Assembly: GCF_021347895.1 (NCBI RefSeq)
Contig: NC_067114.1
Location: 31,167,873-31,231,872 of the forward strand
Direction: 5' to 3'
Length of the DNA stretch: 64,000 nucleotides
DNA from: Acanthochromis polyacanthus
Taxonomy: Eukaryota; Chordata; Actinopteri; Pomacentridae
Shown piece by piece: positions 21,445-34,422 of this stretch. Every line of letters begins with the position of its first letter. Position 1 is the stretch's first letter. The position numbers were made by a program, and so were the translations under genes. Under the pieces are notes generated by a model. It did not search any database and was not told the DNA's origin. It saw only the letters and a list, made by a program, of their open reading frames with translations.

Positions 21445-22020
21445 CTAGCCTAGCCGCGCTAGACAACCCACGGCAACGAATTTAATTCTCTGCCAGGGTG
21501 GGTCTAGTTACCCTCCATAAGGCTCGAGGTTGGATTCTCCTAAAACTGGTCGGACCAATCACCATGAAGTGTAGAGTCAGAAGGCGGGCGTAACTAAGTG
21601 ACGACAGAGGCGCGACGATTCTGACAGAAACAACCAGCGCACAATAAACAGTTATCTTTCGACTTGGCTTTGGCCACAGCCCTTAAAGGTTTGAAGCTAA
21701 AATTCAACTTGAAAGATAAACAAAGGACGGCACTGAAGTGTTTCATTGAGAAGAAAGACGTATTTGGACTTATGCCGACGGGATATGGAAAATCCTTAAT
21801 ATACCAGTTGGCTCCGCTGGTTGGGAAGCTAATGGGACTTAGCAACAAGCCGCCGGCGCTCTAGGAACTACGTCAGCCTATTCGTTGCACTGATTGGTTG
21901 TATACCTACCCAATTGTTGCAGAGTGATTTGAAAGACAACCTTTTAGCCCGCCTCCCTCCCTGTTGAGTGGTCCTAGACCCTTGTGCCTTCAGAACATGG
22001 GTCTAGCGCAGCTAGGCTAG
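21445..22020. mobile_element. TIR element carrying a RecQ-like helicase fragment
   Basis: A 576-bp element is bounded by 20-bp terminal inverted repeats (21445-21464 and 22001-22020, 19 of 20 matching). The ends begin CTAGCCTAGC(C/T)GCGC. Both flanks carry AAAAAAG (21438-21444 and 22021-22027), a possible 7-bp target duplication, although the sequence is simple. A GGGTCTAG motif repeats inside both ends. The element sits in the 3' UTR of a minus-strand LINE and is therefore younger. Inside are CCAAT boxes in both orientations, GC-rich motifs, and the helicase-like frame. The superfamily is unresolved. Confidence 0.85.
21625..21864 (+). pseudogene. RecQ-like SF2 helicase N-terminal fragment (motifs 0 and I)
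   Basis: An 80-codon open frame, including the stop, follows a TGA at 21622-21624 and ends with TAG at 21862-21864. It reads K-D-K-Q-R-T-A-L-K-C-F near 21713-21745, which is motif-0-like Q upstream. F-G-L-M-P-T-G-Y-G-K-S-L-I-Y-Q-L follows near 21757-21804. The G-Y-G-K-S Walker A (about 21781-21795) is the ATP-binding motif I of RecQ-type helicases. After Y-Q-L-A-P-L-V the similarity ends at about 21848, before motifs Ia-VI, so no active helicase can be made. No ATG precedes the motif in frame. It could be a captured host exon or a remnant of a larger transposon gene. Confidence 0.75.
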
Positions 22021-22800
22021 AAAAAAGCAGTATTTACAGCAAAATTTCTATGAAATTGCACAGCATCATTATTTACATTTTTTATTGCACAGTTTGTAAA
22101 TGGGTGAACAGAAACTACTGGGAGCAGGCTTGATTGTGTGACTGCAGCAGGAAGGAAGGACCTGCAGTATCTCTCCTTTAGACGCCGCGGGTGAAGCAGT
22201 CTGTCACTGAAGGAGCTGCCCACTGATCTTACTGTTTCCTGCAGCGGGTGGGAGGTGTCCTCCATGATAGACAACAGCTTTGTCATCATCCTCCTGTCTC
22301 CCCCCACCTCCACAGGATCAAGGGGGCAGCCCAGGACAGAACTGGCTTTCTTTACCAGTTTGTTTAGTCTCCTCCTGTCTGCAGCCGTGATGCTGCTGCT
22401 CCAGCAGACCGCTCCATACATGATGGCTGATGCCACCACAGAGTCATAAAAGGTCTTCAGAAGTGCTCCCTGCACCCCGAAGGACCTCAGTTTTCTGAGC
22501 AGTGGAGTCTGCTCTGACCTTTCTTGTAAAGTGCGCTGGTGTTAGTAGTCCAGTCCAGGTTCTTGTTTAAGTGAACACCCAGGTACCTGTAGGAGTCCAC
22601 AATCTCAATGTCTGTTCTCTGGATGTTCACTGGTGTAGGAGAAGTGTGTCTGTTCCTGCTAAAGTCCACCACCAGTTCTTTGGTTTTCACCACATTGATC
22701 TGGAGGCAGTTCAGCAGGCATCAGTCCACAAAGTCCTGGTTAAGTTCTCTGTACTCCTCCTCATCTCCGTCCGTCCATCCGTGTTCCGTGTCTTTGTTTT
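22017..22800 (-). pseudogene. Rex1-like reverse transcriptase C-terminal fragment
   Basis: Two frames (22693-22487 and 22475-22017) overlap in sense and are joined by one frameshift around 22490-22500. Conserved pieces are K-T-K-E-L-V-V-D-F, the L-G-V-H-L block after the RT palm, and A-S-S-V-L-G-C-P-L-D. Also visible is the terminal S-H-P-L-Q-E-T-V. The catalytic F-A-D-D part would have been upstream and is missing. It is inactive. Confidence 0.83.
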
Positions 22801-23060
22801 TACAAAACAAAGACATTAATTATCTGCGTTAGAATTTTTAGCCAATCATGGGATCATGGGAATTTTTAACTCGTCTGTATCTACATAAACTTACGTCTGA
22901 TTATTTGTTTATATCTGCTGTCCTGCAGAAATGTCAGATATTCCACTATGATGCAGGAACATTGTTCTCATTTATTCGCTGTAAATTCACATTTTCTCAC
23001 TGGTCTGAAGTGACTAAGCTTCAGAGAAGTCTTTATCACGGTGCTCCTTCATAGCACAGA
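22801..23060 (+). other. Intron, no recognised feature
   Basis: A short stretch between the Rex1-like LINE and a SINE. A frame at 22848-23054 has no known domain. Confidence 0.4.
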
Positions 23061-23290
23061 GGGGCGGCATGGCTCATTGGGTAGAGTTGCCGTCTTATAA
23101 CTAGAAGGTTGCCGGTTCGATCCTTGGCCCGTTGTGCTCATGTCGAGGTGTCTCTGAGCAAGACACCTAACCCCTAATTGCTCCTGATGGGTTGTGGTTA
23201 GCACCTTGCATGGCAGCTCCCGCCATCAATGTGTGTGTGAATGGGTAAATGTGATATATCATGTAAAGTGCTATATAAATAAAACCATTT
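23061..23290 (+). mobile_element. tRNA-derived SINE, copy 1
   Basis: The head reads GGGGCGGCATGGCTCATTGG, an A-box-like segment, followed by GGTTGCCGGTTCGATCC (B box). Together they form an RNA polymerase III promoter derived from a tRNA. A body follows (GACACCTAACCCCTAATTGC…), and it ends in an AT-rich ACTATATAAATA-type tail. Three further copies of the same family are at 29096-29338, 34598-34830 and 36470-36715. Confidence 0.85.
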
Positions 23291-24334
23291 AGCTAAACTT
23301 CACAGTACTCTTACCAACATAGACAAAGCGTACTGACCAGAATACTGACTCTGGTCAGTATTAAACAGCAGGAAGAGGCTTCCCCTGGTGGTAAAACCAG
23401 ACACTACAGGTAATCTGCATTAGTGCAAATGTGTATTATCTAGGAAAATGGTTTAGTTATCAGTAAGTACAAAAAGTTAAATGATTAGAATCACACCAGG
23501 AGAAAAAAAACAACAAACTCTCCTACTTCTACTTTCAATCTGCCAAACTACTTTTACAGTCGTCTCCGCCTGAGTTGTTCCGCTGTAGGAAACTAAAGCA
23601 GAGAGTACTATCATCTCACCAACCAATCATCTTTTCACACATGCTTATCACTTCCCTCGCTGGGCTGTAAACAAGCCACCGGATGCTGCACACTTCCTTC
23701 CTGTGTGGACAAAGTCATGGCTAGGACACAGCTTGGACGGGATAGTTGGAGGTTTTCTAGGTGAAGCAGCAGGTAGCTGCTTTGAAATCTTCATTAACAT
23801 ATTCAGAGTTATACAGCAGACAACGGCTGTTGTTTGTCTCTGAAAAATTTGTCCTGCAGAGTAAGATAGAAGGGAGGTGAAGAGTACAAAAGGAAGTAGT
23901 GAACACAAAAGGGAATTCAGATCTATATTGAAAGGTCAGAACAGGTCAGACTTGTCAGGAAACTCTGTGACGGTGAACCTGTGCCAGGTGTAACAGTAGG
24001 AGTCTGGCCCAAGCAGCTGATACATCTGTCGTAATTCTAGTTGTGAAGGGAGGAGAGGTGAATTGGAAAGGAGAAAATGGAGCATGAAGATTCTAAAGGT
24101 TAGACAAGGAGAAAGTGAAGGAGAGGAGGAAGACATAACCTCAGAAATAGAATCCTGGAAACAGTAGTTCTCAAATAATATTACAAATAATAATAATCCA
24201 AATAGTATTTTTTTTCTACAATGTATGAAATCACAGTGTCTTATTGTATTTAAATCTGCAAAAACAAAACAGATATTTGCTGTTATTTTCACCATTTCTT
24301 TGGTTTCTGAACATTATAGTATTCTTACCATTGT
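23291..24334 (+). other. Intron, no recognised feature
   Basis: No mobile element or exon identified. Small frames on both strands have no known motif. Confidence 0.45.
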
Positions 24335-24349
24335 AATTTATTCCTCTGG

Positions 24350-25319
24350 GTGGGGAGGGGGAGGGGTGGGGTGGTGGGGAGGGGGGTGGGTGGGGGGTGG
24401 GGTGCCCTGGATCTTGGGCTGCGGCGGGGGCGCCGGCCCATGCCGGGTGGCCGTCTGGAGTGGCTGGTTCCCCTGGCGATGTTGACCCTCTGCCTGGGGG
24501 GGCGGGGGTTGCCTCTTTGGCGCCCGGGGTCCTGTGCTGGGTCCGCCCTGGGCCTCCGGCCCCTGGTGGGGTCGGCGACCGCCGATCTTGGTCGCCTGGG
24601 GCCCGGCCCTGCTGGGCGCTGGAGGTCCTGGCCGGGTTCTCCCTCTGCCCCCTTCCGGGCCGGTCCGTGGTCGTCCTCGTGGTTTGGTGGCTCAGATCTC
24701 TGCTCTGGGATTGCTGCCGGCTCGCCTGGGTCTTGTGGGCTCTCGGGCCGCTTCTGGCCTTCACGGAGGTCAGAGGTCATAGTTGCATGATCACAGTCAC
24801 AATTGCACCGTACTCTGCATGTGGACATAGCAACCATGTTGTCTTGGGGGGTGTTAAGTTTGTCCTGGTGCCAGAATATCAAAAGACATGTTTCCTCAGT
24901 TTGTTTGTTTAACATAGATGATCTGAATAATTACTAGCTGTGTTTCCTAACAAAACCCGTAGGATGCGTTCCGGTGTGTCTTTGTTAAGGTGTACTAGCT
25001 TGTTATCTGTTGTGTCGGTTTCAATTGAAAGATAATTGTATTCTTGCACTTTTCCTTTTCTCTTCACTATCCCCTCTTGTTGTTTATTTTCTCCTTTTCT
25101 CGTTTCTTTCTTCCTGCCTTTCCCCTGTCAGGTCCGGCAAATTTATGTATATTTAACTAATCAACAAGTATTCAATCTAAATAAATTACTGTACAGTATC
25201 AAGGGGAGTCTTATACTTACGAACTCCCCTTGGAAAAGCAAACTTGTATGGCACAATGCAGCAGCCAGATCCTCATTCTGCCTGCTCTGTTGCCGGACAG
25301 GACACAAAAAATAAATAAA
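24350..25319 (+). mobile_element. GC-rich retroposon with A-rich tail and 15-bp target duplication
   Basis: The 970-bp insertion is flanked by AATTTATTCCTCTGG at 24335-24349 and 25320-25334. The first 430 bp are extremely G- and C-rich, with G runs able to form quadruplexes on the plus strand at 24350-24405. The second half is ordinary and ends in an A-rich tail (25303-25319). The duplication plus tail mark target-primed insertion of a copied RNA. The several long frames in the GC-rich half overlap on both strands and look like composition effects. I do not recognise a protein. A LINE 3' UTR copy or an independent retroposon are possible. Confidence 0.8.
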
Positions 25320-25507
25320 AATTTATTCCTCTGGCACCTTTTGTGAGATTTTCGCCATTTTTATTACCAGTGAGTTCACAGAACAAGTTGTTTATTCTTT
25401 AAAAAGAATAGACAATACTGGTTGCTATAGCTCAACCAAAGTTAGTCTCCAGAAGGTGGGGGGATTTTTTCAAAGGGTGTGAAAGTGTGTTTTCCAGAAC
25501 TGCAGAA

Positions 25508-25568
25508 TTTTTGGGGGGAGTACAATATTGTGGGGGGAATATAATATTTTGGGGGGAATATAATATTT
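25508..25568. repeat. Minisatellite, about 20-bp unit, three copies
   Basis: The unit is TTTTGGGGGGAATATAATAT with substitutions, in tandem, each with a G6 run. Confidence 0.75.
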
Positions 25569-25569
25569 C

Positions 25570-26940
25570 GTTTTGATTACCCCTCCTTTTTTTCCAGTTT
25601 CTAGCAGAATGTAGCATTTCTACTGTCTGGGAACTTGTTTTAAAAAGACACAGCATGCGATGAATAGGGTTAGAGGCTTAGATTTAATTGGGCTGCTGGT
25701 CATGTTGTAATTTTCAGTCTGTGCTTCAGGACACGTAACAGGTGAAAAAAAGATCTGGAGGTTTTTAAGATACACGACCTGGTGTTATCTCAAAATGTAG
25801 CCTTTAAGATGAATCCGTTTCTCTGGTTCAAAGTTTTTTTTATGTCTTGCATTTCAGGATAGAATTCAGTGATCAGTGGAGAACCTGCAGAGACTAATGA
25901 GGAAAAGCACAGCAATGCTGCTCGAGAATCTTTTTTTCACTACTGTTTTTATGAGCTGGAGATTTTAGCAAGAACATGAGAACATCTAAATGTTCTGCAA
26001 TTTTTCAGGGTGTGTGTTTTCTTGCATGCTGAGATGTTCTGCTGGAGGTGTTTTTTCTTTTGTATCTTGTTCATTTTGTACCTCCTAAACTCAGCTGGAC
26101 TTCCTTGTTGTCTTGCAATGAAAGATACCAAAGTTTCCAAAATTATCACGTCGGTCTCAGCGACAACAACAGGTAAAGGAAGGAGCATTTCATAGAGCAA
26201 AGGATAGACGTTTAAATATTTCCTTTATTGTAAGACATCACAAAGCTGCAGAAGAGCGGTTAAACACAAATGGAAAACATGCAACAACAACAAAGAGAAA
26301 CAGGGCCAGGGTTAGCCTTTCTACTTTCTAGAAAGGATCAAAGGATGGACATCAGCAGATGCTCTGCATTTATCTGACAAATATAATTGGCGGGGTCACT
26401 GCATGCAGCTCTTTCATCCCTCTATTGTGCCTCCCTGTAACTTTGGAAAATAAATAATCAGCAAGCTATTTAATTAAAATGTATTTTATTTTAGTTTGTT
26501 AGTTTTTAAAATTAAATTCTAAATTTGAAGATTATGGTGATCTTGTAACATCAAAATAAAACGTCTTAATTTTTTGTATGTCAAAATATGCGTCCCAGCC
26601 GTCAATCTCCAACACTCACCGGCCTGCGGGTATTCATTTGGAGTCCTGTTGATCTTTGGATTCCAGTGTTTTCTCTACATTCATTCAGCAGCAGCGGGCC
26701 ACCATTCCTAAATCCTAGCCGTCGCTCCTTCAAATTTCTTTCTTTTTTTATTGTCGCAAATACACCACCGCCGCACGTCTCCGCCTTCACAGCAGAGTCC
26801 TGCATTGTGTCGGGTACTCGTGAGTACTAAGGTAAACTACGGATAATTGTCTTGCTCAGTATTTTTGTTTGTTTTGTTAGTTTGAGATATTTATTTCGAA
26901 TATGTAAACACAAGTATCAGGTGAGCAAAGAATGGATATT
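25570..26940 (+). other. Intron, no recognised feature
   Basis: AT-rich intron. No identifiable exon or transposon. Short open frames on both strands overlap each other. Confidence 0.45.
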
Positions 26941-26947
26941 AAATATC

Positions 26948-26948
26948 C

Positions 26949-26976
<28 letters not shown>
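26948..26976. repeat. (AT)n microsatellite
   Basis: A run of AT dinucleotides, followed by TACATA/CATACATA tetranucleotide repeats to about 27070. Confidence 0.9.
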
Positions 26977-26980
<4 letters not shown>

Positions 26981-27308
26981 TGTATATGCATACATATACC
27001 TACCAACATATCTATACATACATACATACCCAAGACTCATATACATACATATCCATACACATGCATACAAAACAATTTCATAAAGCAGAAGAATTTACAT
27101 ATTCGAAAAGGAGTGAGAAGAAGTGAGAAAACACTTATTTAGTCCCAGCCCTTTTCCATAAACTATTTATTGATAATTTCCAGCTTCCTAAAATTTAATT
27201 ATATAACATTCAATTTATATTTATATGTGTAAGATACGATAAAGTATTATATTATCCATATTAATCTCAATAAATATATACACATATATCCATTTTTATA
27301 TAAATATA

Positions 27309-28943
<1,635 letters not shown>

Positions 28944-28949
28944 TACATA

Positions 28950-29085
28950 CACACGTTTACATATATTCATACATACACACATATACACACATACATACAC
29001 CTATCTACATATACGCATTCATACACACATATGTACATACACATACATACATACATATATACATACATGCACATACCCTCATACT
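28950..29085. repeat. TACA/CACATA microsatellite tract
   Basis: Irregular ATACATACACAC-type tandem repeats just outside the Tc1 right end. The same kind of repeat lies outside the left end, so the transposon split one tract. Confidence 0.85.
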
Positions 29086-29095
29086 AAAGAGAACA

Positions 29096-29338
29096 AATGG
29101 TAAAAAATGGTTGTATTTATATAGCGCTTTTATCCAAAGTGCTTTACATGATACATCACATTCACCCATTCACACACTGATGGTGGAAGCTGCCATGCAT
29201 GGTGCTAACCATGACCCATCAGGAGCAATTCGGGGTTAGGTGTCTTGCTCAGGGACACCTCGACATGAGCACGACGGGCCGGGGGATCAAACCGCAACCC
29301 TCCGGTTGCGAGATGGCCACTCTACCCACTGAGCTATG
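29096..29338 (-). mobile_element. tRNA-derived SINE, copy 2
   Basis: On the minus strand the tRNA-like head ends at the right, with the complement of GAGCTATGAAC. The B box is the complement of GGGATCAAACCGCAACC. The tail at the left reads TTATATAGCGCTTTTATCC. It is the same family as 23061-23290 and is inserted in the 3' UTR of the minus-strand LINE. Confidence 0.85.
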
Positions 29339-29439
29339 AACAGAAATAGAACTAATCAGTAATTCATCCTTAGTTACCAATTAAGTAATTAACAACATAA
29401 ACCATAACTCCTGTAAACACCTGGCATCAGTCAAGCCCC

Positions 29440-30118
29440 CTCTTCCTCCTTGTATTGTGCAAAGATCATGTTTTTGTACTGTTTTTTAAACTGGTTTATA
29501 CTTGTACATTGCTTCAACTCCACATTCATACTGTTCCACAGTCTGACTCCACAGACTGAAACACAGTGGTTCGGGCACTACACGTTTTGAAGTTGCATTT
29601 TCCTCTTAAATCATATCTCCCTTCTCGACCACTAATTTTTTTTTTGAATATTTCCTGGTAGTATTTTATTTTGGGCATTATACATTATTTGTGCTGTGTG
29701 ATGTCCCACCAAATCTGTGATTTTGAATAATTTTGACTGTAAGAATAAGGAGTTGGTGTGCTCCAGATACCCAACCTTGTGAATTGTCCTTAATGCCCTT
29801 TTTTGGAGAATGAATAATGAATGTAACAAACTCTACACAGTAGTTTAAGTATGGTAAGACTAGTGAACAGTAAAGAATGTGGAGTGACTTCTGATCCAGC
29901 ACCTGTTTTGCTTTGTATAACACCGAGATACTTTTTGACATTTTGTTGTGTACATATTTAATATGTGATTTCCAGTTAATCCTTTCATCTATTGTTACCC
30001 CAAGGAATTTATGCTGAGAAACTCTTTCTATTTGCACTCTGTCTAACTCGATTTGTACATGTGAATTTATTCTGCAGTTACTAAATATCAGTACTTTTGT
30101 CTTATTTAAATTTATCAA
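29440..30118 (-). pseudogene. L2/CR1-type RT C-terminal fragment (copy 2)
   Basis: The frame runs N-K-T-K-V-L-I-F, then H-K-F-L-G-V-T-I-D-E-R-I-N-W-K-S-H-I, L-Y-C-S-L-V-L-P-Y-L-N-Y-C, and F-I-L-Q-K-R-A-L-R-T-I-H. A frameshift lies near 29820. A distal W-N-S-M-N-V-E-like end lies around 29520-29460. The order matches the neighbouring copy at 30615-31400. The catalytic F-A-D-D part is missing. Confidence 0.8.
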
Positions 30119-30129
30119 TAATTCAATTC

Positions 30130-31700
30130 AGTTCAATTAAAAAAAAATTATTTCATCAAGGATGTGTAGCACAGAAATACACATTTATGATCTTCAGATG
30201 TACAATCATACACACGTTATGCCATACACACCCCTGCTCGAAAAGGAGCAGGCTGAAGAAAATCTTATATTTCCTGCCCCTTATCAACTAAAGATAGCCT
30301 TGTTAGATGGTTCACACAGCTAAGTAAACATATTCAGGCAATCCACACAAAATACATTCAAAGATAATAAAAAACGAAGAAAACACACACACACACACAC
30401 ACACAAAAAAAACCCTTCCACATCCTTCCATGAAATACAAAACAAACACAACACGTACAACTGTGCAGCTTACAAAACTGTACAGGACATCTTTTCTTTC
30501 CTGAATCATAGGAACCTGCCCTGAATGAATAGCCCAAATTTAGGCACAAAATAAAACCCAAAACAAGTCAAACAAAACACCTATGCTCTTGCATATAATT
30601 TCATTGTTCTATCTTTAAAGACTGTCTATAGATAAAATATATTTGTACAATCCTTCATCATAAAGAGAGTTCCAGAGTTTCACACCCACTACTGACACAC
30701 ACATCCGTTTTAATGTGGTCCGTGCATATGGCTGTTCAAAGTGACCTTTCCTTCTATGCTCAAGCTCCTCTGAAGTACAGACAAATAAGTTTTGTATTGC
30801 TATTGGTAAAACTTTGTTTTTAACTTTGAACATAACTAATAATGTATGTAACTGAAGTAATTCCTGCCACTTCAGTAGTCTAGAATCAAAAAAGAGCGTA
30901 TTTGTGTGCTCCTGATAATCTGCTCTATGAATAATCCTGATGGCTCTCTTCTGTAGAAAGTACAGTGGTTTTGTGTTACTTCTATAAGTGTTTCCCCAAA
31001 CTTCCACACAATAACTAATATAGGGCAATATAAGTGCACAATACAGTGTCCTCATTGTCCTAAAATCTAATATGTGCTTTACCTTATTTAAAATAAAAAA
31101 ATACTTTTTGACATTTTTTTCCTTACATGTGCAATGTGGGCTTTCCAAGTTAGACCATCATCCAATATTACTCCCAAAAAGTGGAGTTCATTGACCCTTC
31201 CTATTTTAATTCCATCTATGGACAATACAACATTTTCTTCCTTTTTTTTCCTCTTGCCAAAAATCATAAATTTTGTCTTGTTTACATTTAATGATAATTT
31301 ATTGTCTTCAAACCATGTCTTAATTTTAACCAGTTCCTGTTCAACAATGTTTGTCAAAGCTTTTATATCATATCCAGAAATATATAAATTGGTGTCATCA
31401 GCAAATAAAACAAATTTCAATAACTTTGACACCTCACATATATCATTAACATAAAGAATAAACAATTTTGGTCCCAACACAGAACCCTGCGGGATTCCAC
31501 AAACAATCGTCCTGTGTTCAGATTTACTACCACCAATCTCCACAAACTGTTCTCTATCTTGCCAATAGCTCCTCATCCAATCTAATACTATCCCTCTCAC
31601 ACCAAATGTTTCCAACTTTAACAATAATATGGAATGGTCTATTGTATCAAATGTATCAAATTGGTTTCTATCAAACCATATTTTTAATATTCTCATTTCT
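30130..31700 (-). mobile_element. L2/CR1-type LINE copy 1, 5' truncated
   Basis: The element runs on the minus strand from the RT domain (about 31660) through the end of ORF2 (30615) and a 3' UTR of about 480 bp to an A/T tail near 30130-30150. The UTR has a CA array (30383-30404) and the GAAAAGGAG motif shared with copy 2. The two copies lie head to tail. It is 5' truncated before RT motif A. Confidence 0.82.
30615..31660 (-). pseudogene. L2/CR1-type reverse transcriptase with one frameshift
   Basis: F-D-T-I-D-H-S-I-L-L is motif A. C-G-I-P-Q-G-S-V-L-G-P follows near 31500. F-V-L-F-A-D-D-T-N-L-Y is the catalytic motif, near 31410-31380. Then come N-V-N-K-T-K-F-M-I-F and H-F-L-G-V-I-L-D-D-G-L-T-W. 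A single shift near 31100 joins a second frame with L-Y-C-A-L-I-L-P-Y-I-S-Y-C and L-Q-K-R-A-I-R-I-I-H, ending at 30615. The frame 5' of motif A to 31798 is probably not LINE-derived. Only one break over about 350 codons suggests moderate age. Confidence 0.87.
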
Positions 31701-31799
31701 GCAGTAATATCTGCTAATAATGTATCTAAATTTCCGCTCTTATTTTGACGTGTCACTCCACCGGATGTGCTGCTGGGGTTTTCCCCTGGCTGGGACATG

Positions 31800-33420
31800 A
31801 GAGCGCAAAGTTGATGCAGAGGAGATGGAGAAGCAACGCCTGTAGTTTCACATCATTTTTTACTCAAGAATGGCAAGTCTGTATATTAAAGCTCCACTCC
31901 AAGAAAGACACGTCTGTCTTTGAGTCAAAAGTACTCATGAGTACTAAGGTTACTCGCAAGAACACAGCTCGATGTCACCTCCAGCATCCAGGCAGCAGGT
32001 CAGAGAGTTAGAGGAGTGCCATCTTGGAAAACAGGGCAGCGACTTACCGGAGAAAAGTTATTAGCTTAAGATAAATAGATTTTACAAGTTAAATAGACAT
32101 TCCCAAAATATTGATTTCCAGCTAACATTACGTAACATATGAGGTCCAGGAGCAAAAATAACATTAACCAAGTAAGATAAATATTTAAAAATATTTAAAA
32201 AATGAATCTATATAGATTCATTTTTTAAATTGTGTCCTACCACAAAGGAAGTGCTAGTTAGTACAACTAAATTTAACTAGTTCTCTTTACTTGTTTTTTT
32301 TAAGTGCAACCGGTTTGCACGCTTTTTTAAAGTAATGATAACTAATTGGATTTTTACAGTGTATCTAATTAGAGGCTTTGTAATTAATTAATTAATCACA
32401 ACTGATTAACAAGGGCATAGAGGTAAAAAGGTGATATATGCAGTGTTGTCTTGATTTTAAATGCCAAAAGGATTTTGCGGCTCCCGGTGTTTTCTGTGGG
32501 AAACGGGTCAAAATGGTTCTTTGAGTGTTAAAGTTTGCTGACCCCATATTTAAAACATAAAACCAGGCTTGGTGCCAGGGGCTGTAATATTAAATGTGGA
32601 TTACATACCAAAAATATTCTGACCATATATGTACCGGTAGATACATATGCCGTTATCACAATGGCAGCATATTAATGCGCACTTTACAGAGCTATAATAA
32701 ATGAGCACACATAATGAAATGGCATTAAAAATAGACCAAACAGAATACAGTATGTTGTCAGTGTCTGAAATCCTTTGCAGGCTGCAGCTTATGCAGTTAT
32801 AATGCAGTGGCCCAGATTGGGCCCACGGGCCTCGCTTCAGGCTGATGCTGGATAGCGAGTAAAAAGCTGATGTTGTTGAAGAGCATAAAATAAAAAGATA
32901 CAGTGCATCTAACAGTGTCTCTTGTATCACTGTGTTAGAGTGAGAAAGAGAAGGAACAGATGGAGAGGATGGTGAGCCGTCACACAGGACCCTGCTGTCA
33001 GGTGCTCCTGCTGGCAACATGTGTGGAAGCACTAAGATGGACAGCAACAGCAGTTGTGAGAAGGAAGCATGTGTTTAATTCATTGTTTCTGCACCGTCCC
33101 AGATTTTCCCCACTCTGTCCAGAGATTTGGACCCATATTTCTGTCAAGTAAAGCTTGGTTGTTGCTAAAGTGTATTATTACAGTGTATTATTACACCAAG
33201 AAACATGAATACTGTGATTGCACCCAGTGAACAGAAGAGTTACAGAAACAAAACGAATCAGATTCAGAACATTTACGTGAAACACTGGATACTACAACTA
33301 CAGCACAATGTGGACTGTGTTCTGCCAAAACCGTGTGATGCACAGCTTATTCCCTTTTCAGCAAAGAATGTATGCAAATGTTTACACACATGTACATATG
33401 AACACAAATGCACACTAATC
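31800..33420 (+). other. Intron, no recognised feature
   Basis: No identifiable element or exon. A short direct/inverted pair, AAAAAATGAATCTATATAGA/TTCATTTTTT, lies around 32196-32226. The AT-rich sequence has only short overlapping frames. Confidence 0.45.
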
Positions 33421-34422
33421 AACAGTTCAATTCAGTTTTATTTATATCAGGTCAAATCGTCTCAAGACGCTTTCCAGAACCCATATGAACCTCCAGAGCC
33501 AGTGGCAGACACAGTGGCAAGAAAACACCCTTTAACAGGAAGAGACCTGGAACAGAACCTGGATCTTTATGTGGGGAACCATCTGCTGGTGGAGGAATGG
33601 GAGAAGATTGAAGATGTTTATTTGTCACAAACACAATTATAGATAGCATAATTATTATATAGTGAATTGTGCACGTCCAAGAGGAACACTCCAGCTGACC
33701 CCCTCATGGTCACCCGAGTCAGCCCTGACTATCAGCTTTATCAAAGAGCAAAGTTTTAAGCCCGGACTTAAAAATAGAGAGGGTGTCTGCCTCCAGAACC
33801 CGAACTGGGAGCTGGTTCCACAGGAGAGGAGCTGATAACTGAAGGCTCTGCCTCCCATTCTACTTTTAGAAATTCTAGGAACAACAAGTAAGCCTGCAGT
33901 CTAAGAGCCAAGAGTTCTACTAGGATAATATGGTACTATCGGATAGCATATTATGATCACATTAGGTGATGGAGATCAGTTGTTACGACCTTTATATGTC
34001 AGAAGAAGTACTTTAAATTCTATTCTAGATTTAACAGGAGCTTCCTGTTGGAATTATAGCAGCATACAGCATAGGCGAAATATGATCTCTCTTGCTGACT
34101 CCCGTCAGTACCCTGGCTGCAGCATTTTGGATCAGCTGTAGATGTTTCAGAGAACTATTGGGACATCCTGATATTAAGGAATTACACTATTCAAGCCTAG
34201 TTGGATGTCTGTGTAGGTTCTCATTCATCCAGTTCATGGTTATCCAGAGTTGTTTAAATCAATCCACTGGACTTTAAGAGCCTAGCTGACCAGTCACTTA
34301 TGGCATGGACTAGTTTTTCTGCATCGCTCTGAGACAGGATGTTCCTGATTTTTACAATATTTCTCAGGTGAAAAAAAGTCCTACAGATTAGTTTTATGGG
34401 TGAGTTAAAGGACATGTCCTGA

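Larger units (their letters stand above)
21241..22800 (-). mobile_element. Rex1-like LINE, 5' truncated, split by a TIR element
   Basis: The minus strand encodes V-V-K-T-K-E-L-V-V-D-F, then Y-R-Y-L-G-V-H-L-N and Y-K-K-G-Q-S-R-L near 22690-22500. After a frameshift come F-Y-D-S-V-V-A-S-A-I-M-Y-G and the stretch ending near 22017. This is the C-terminal RT part of a Rex1/CR1-like LINE. The 3' UTR (21306-21420) and GATA tail follow, but 21445-22020 is a separate inverted-repeat element inserted in the UTR. The 5' end is lost near 22800. The clade call is by motif memory. Confidence 0.82.

Noticed and set aside
21594..21848. Minus-strand 84-codon frame in the TIR element
   Set aside because: It is the complement of the helicase frame, which has recognisable ATPase motifs on the plus strand.
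22017..22475. A host gene on the minus strand near 22 kb
   Set aside because: The motifs are those of a Rex1-like reverse transcriptase C-terminus with a frameshift and a tandem-repeat tail.
24231..24915. Long frames on both strands in the GC-rich retroposon (up to 196 codons)
   Set aside because: They overlap each other in several frames and lack stop codons only because of high GC. Pro/Gly/Arg-rich composition and no domain.
31661..31798. N-terminal 45 codons of the frame preceding the L2/CR1 RT
   Set aside because: They do not resemble the LINE and probably come from flanking DNA that happens to be open after 5' truncation.
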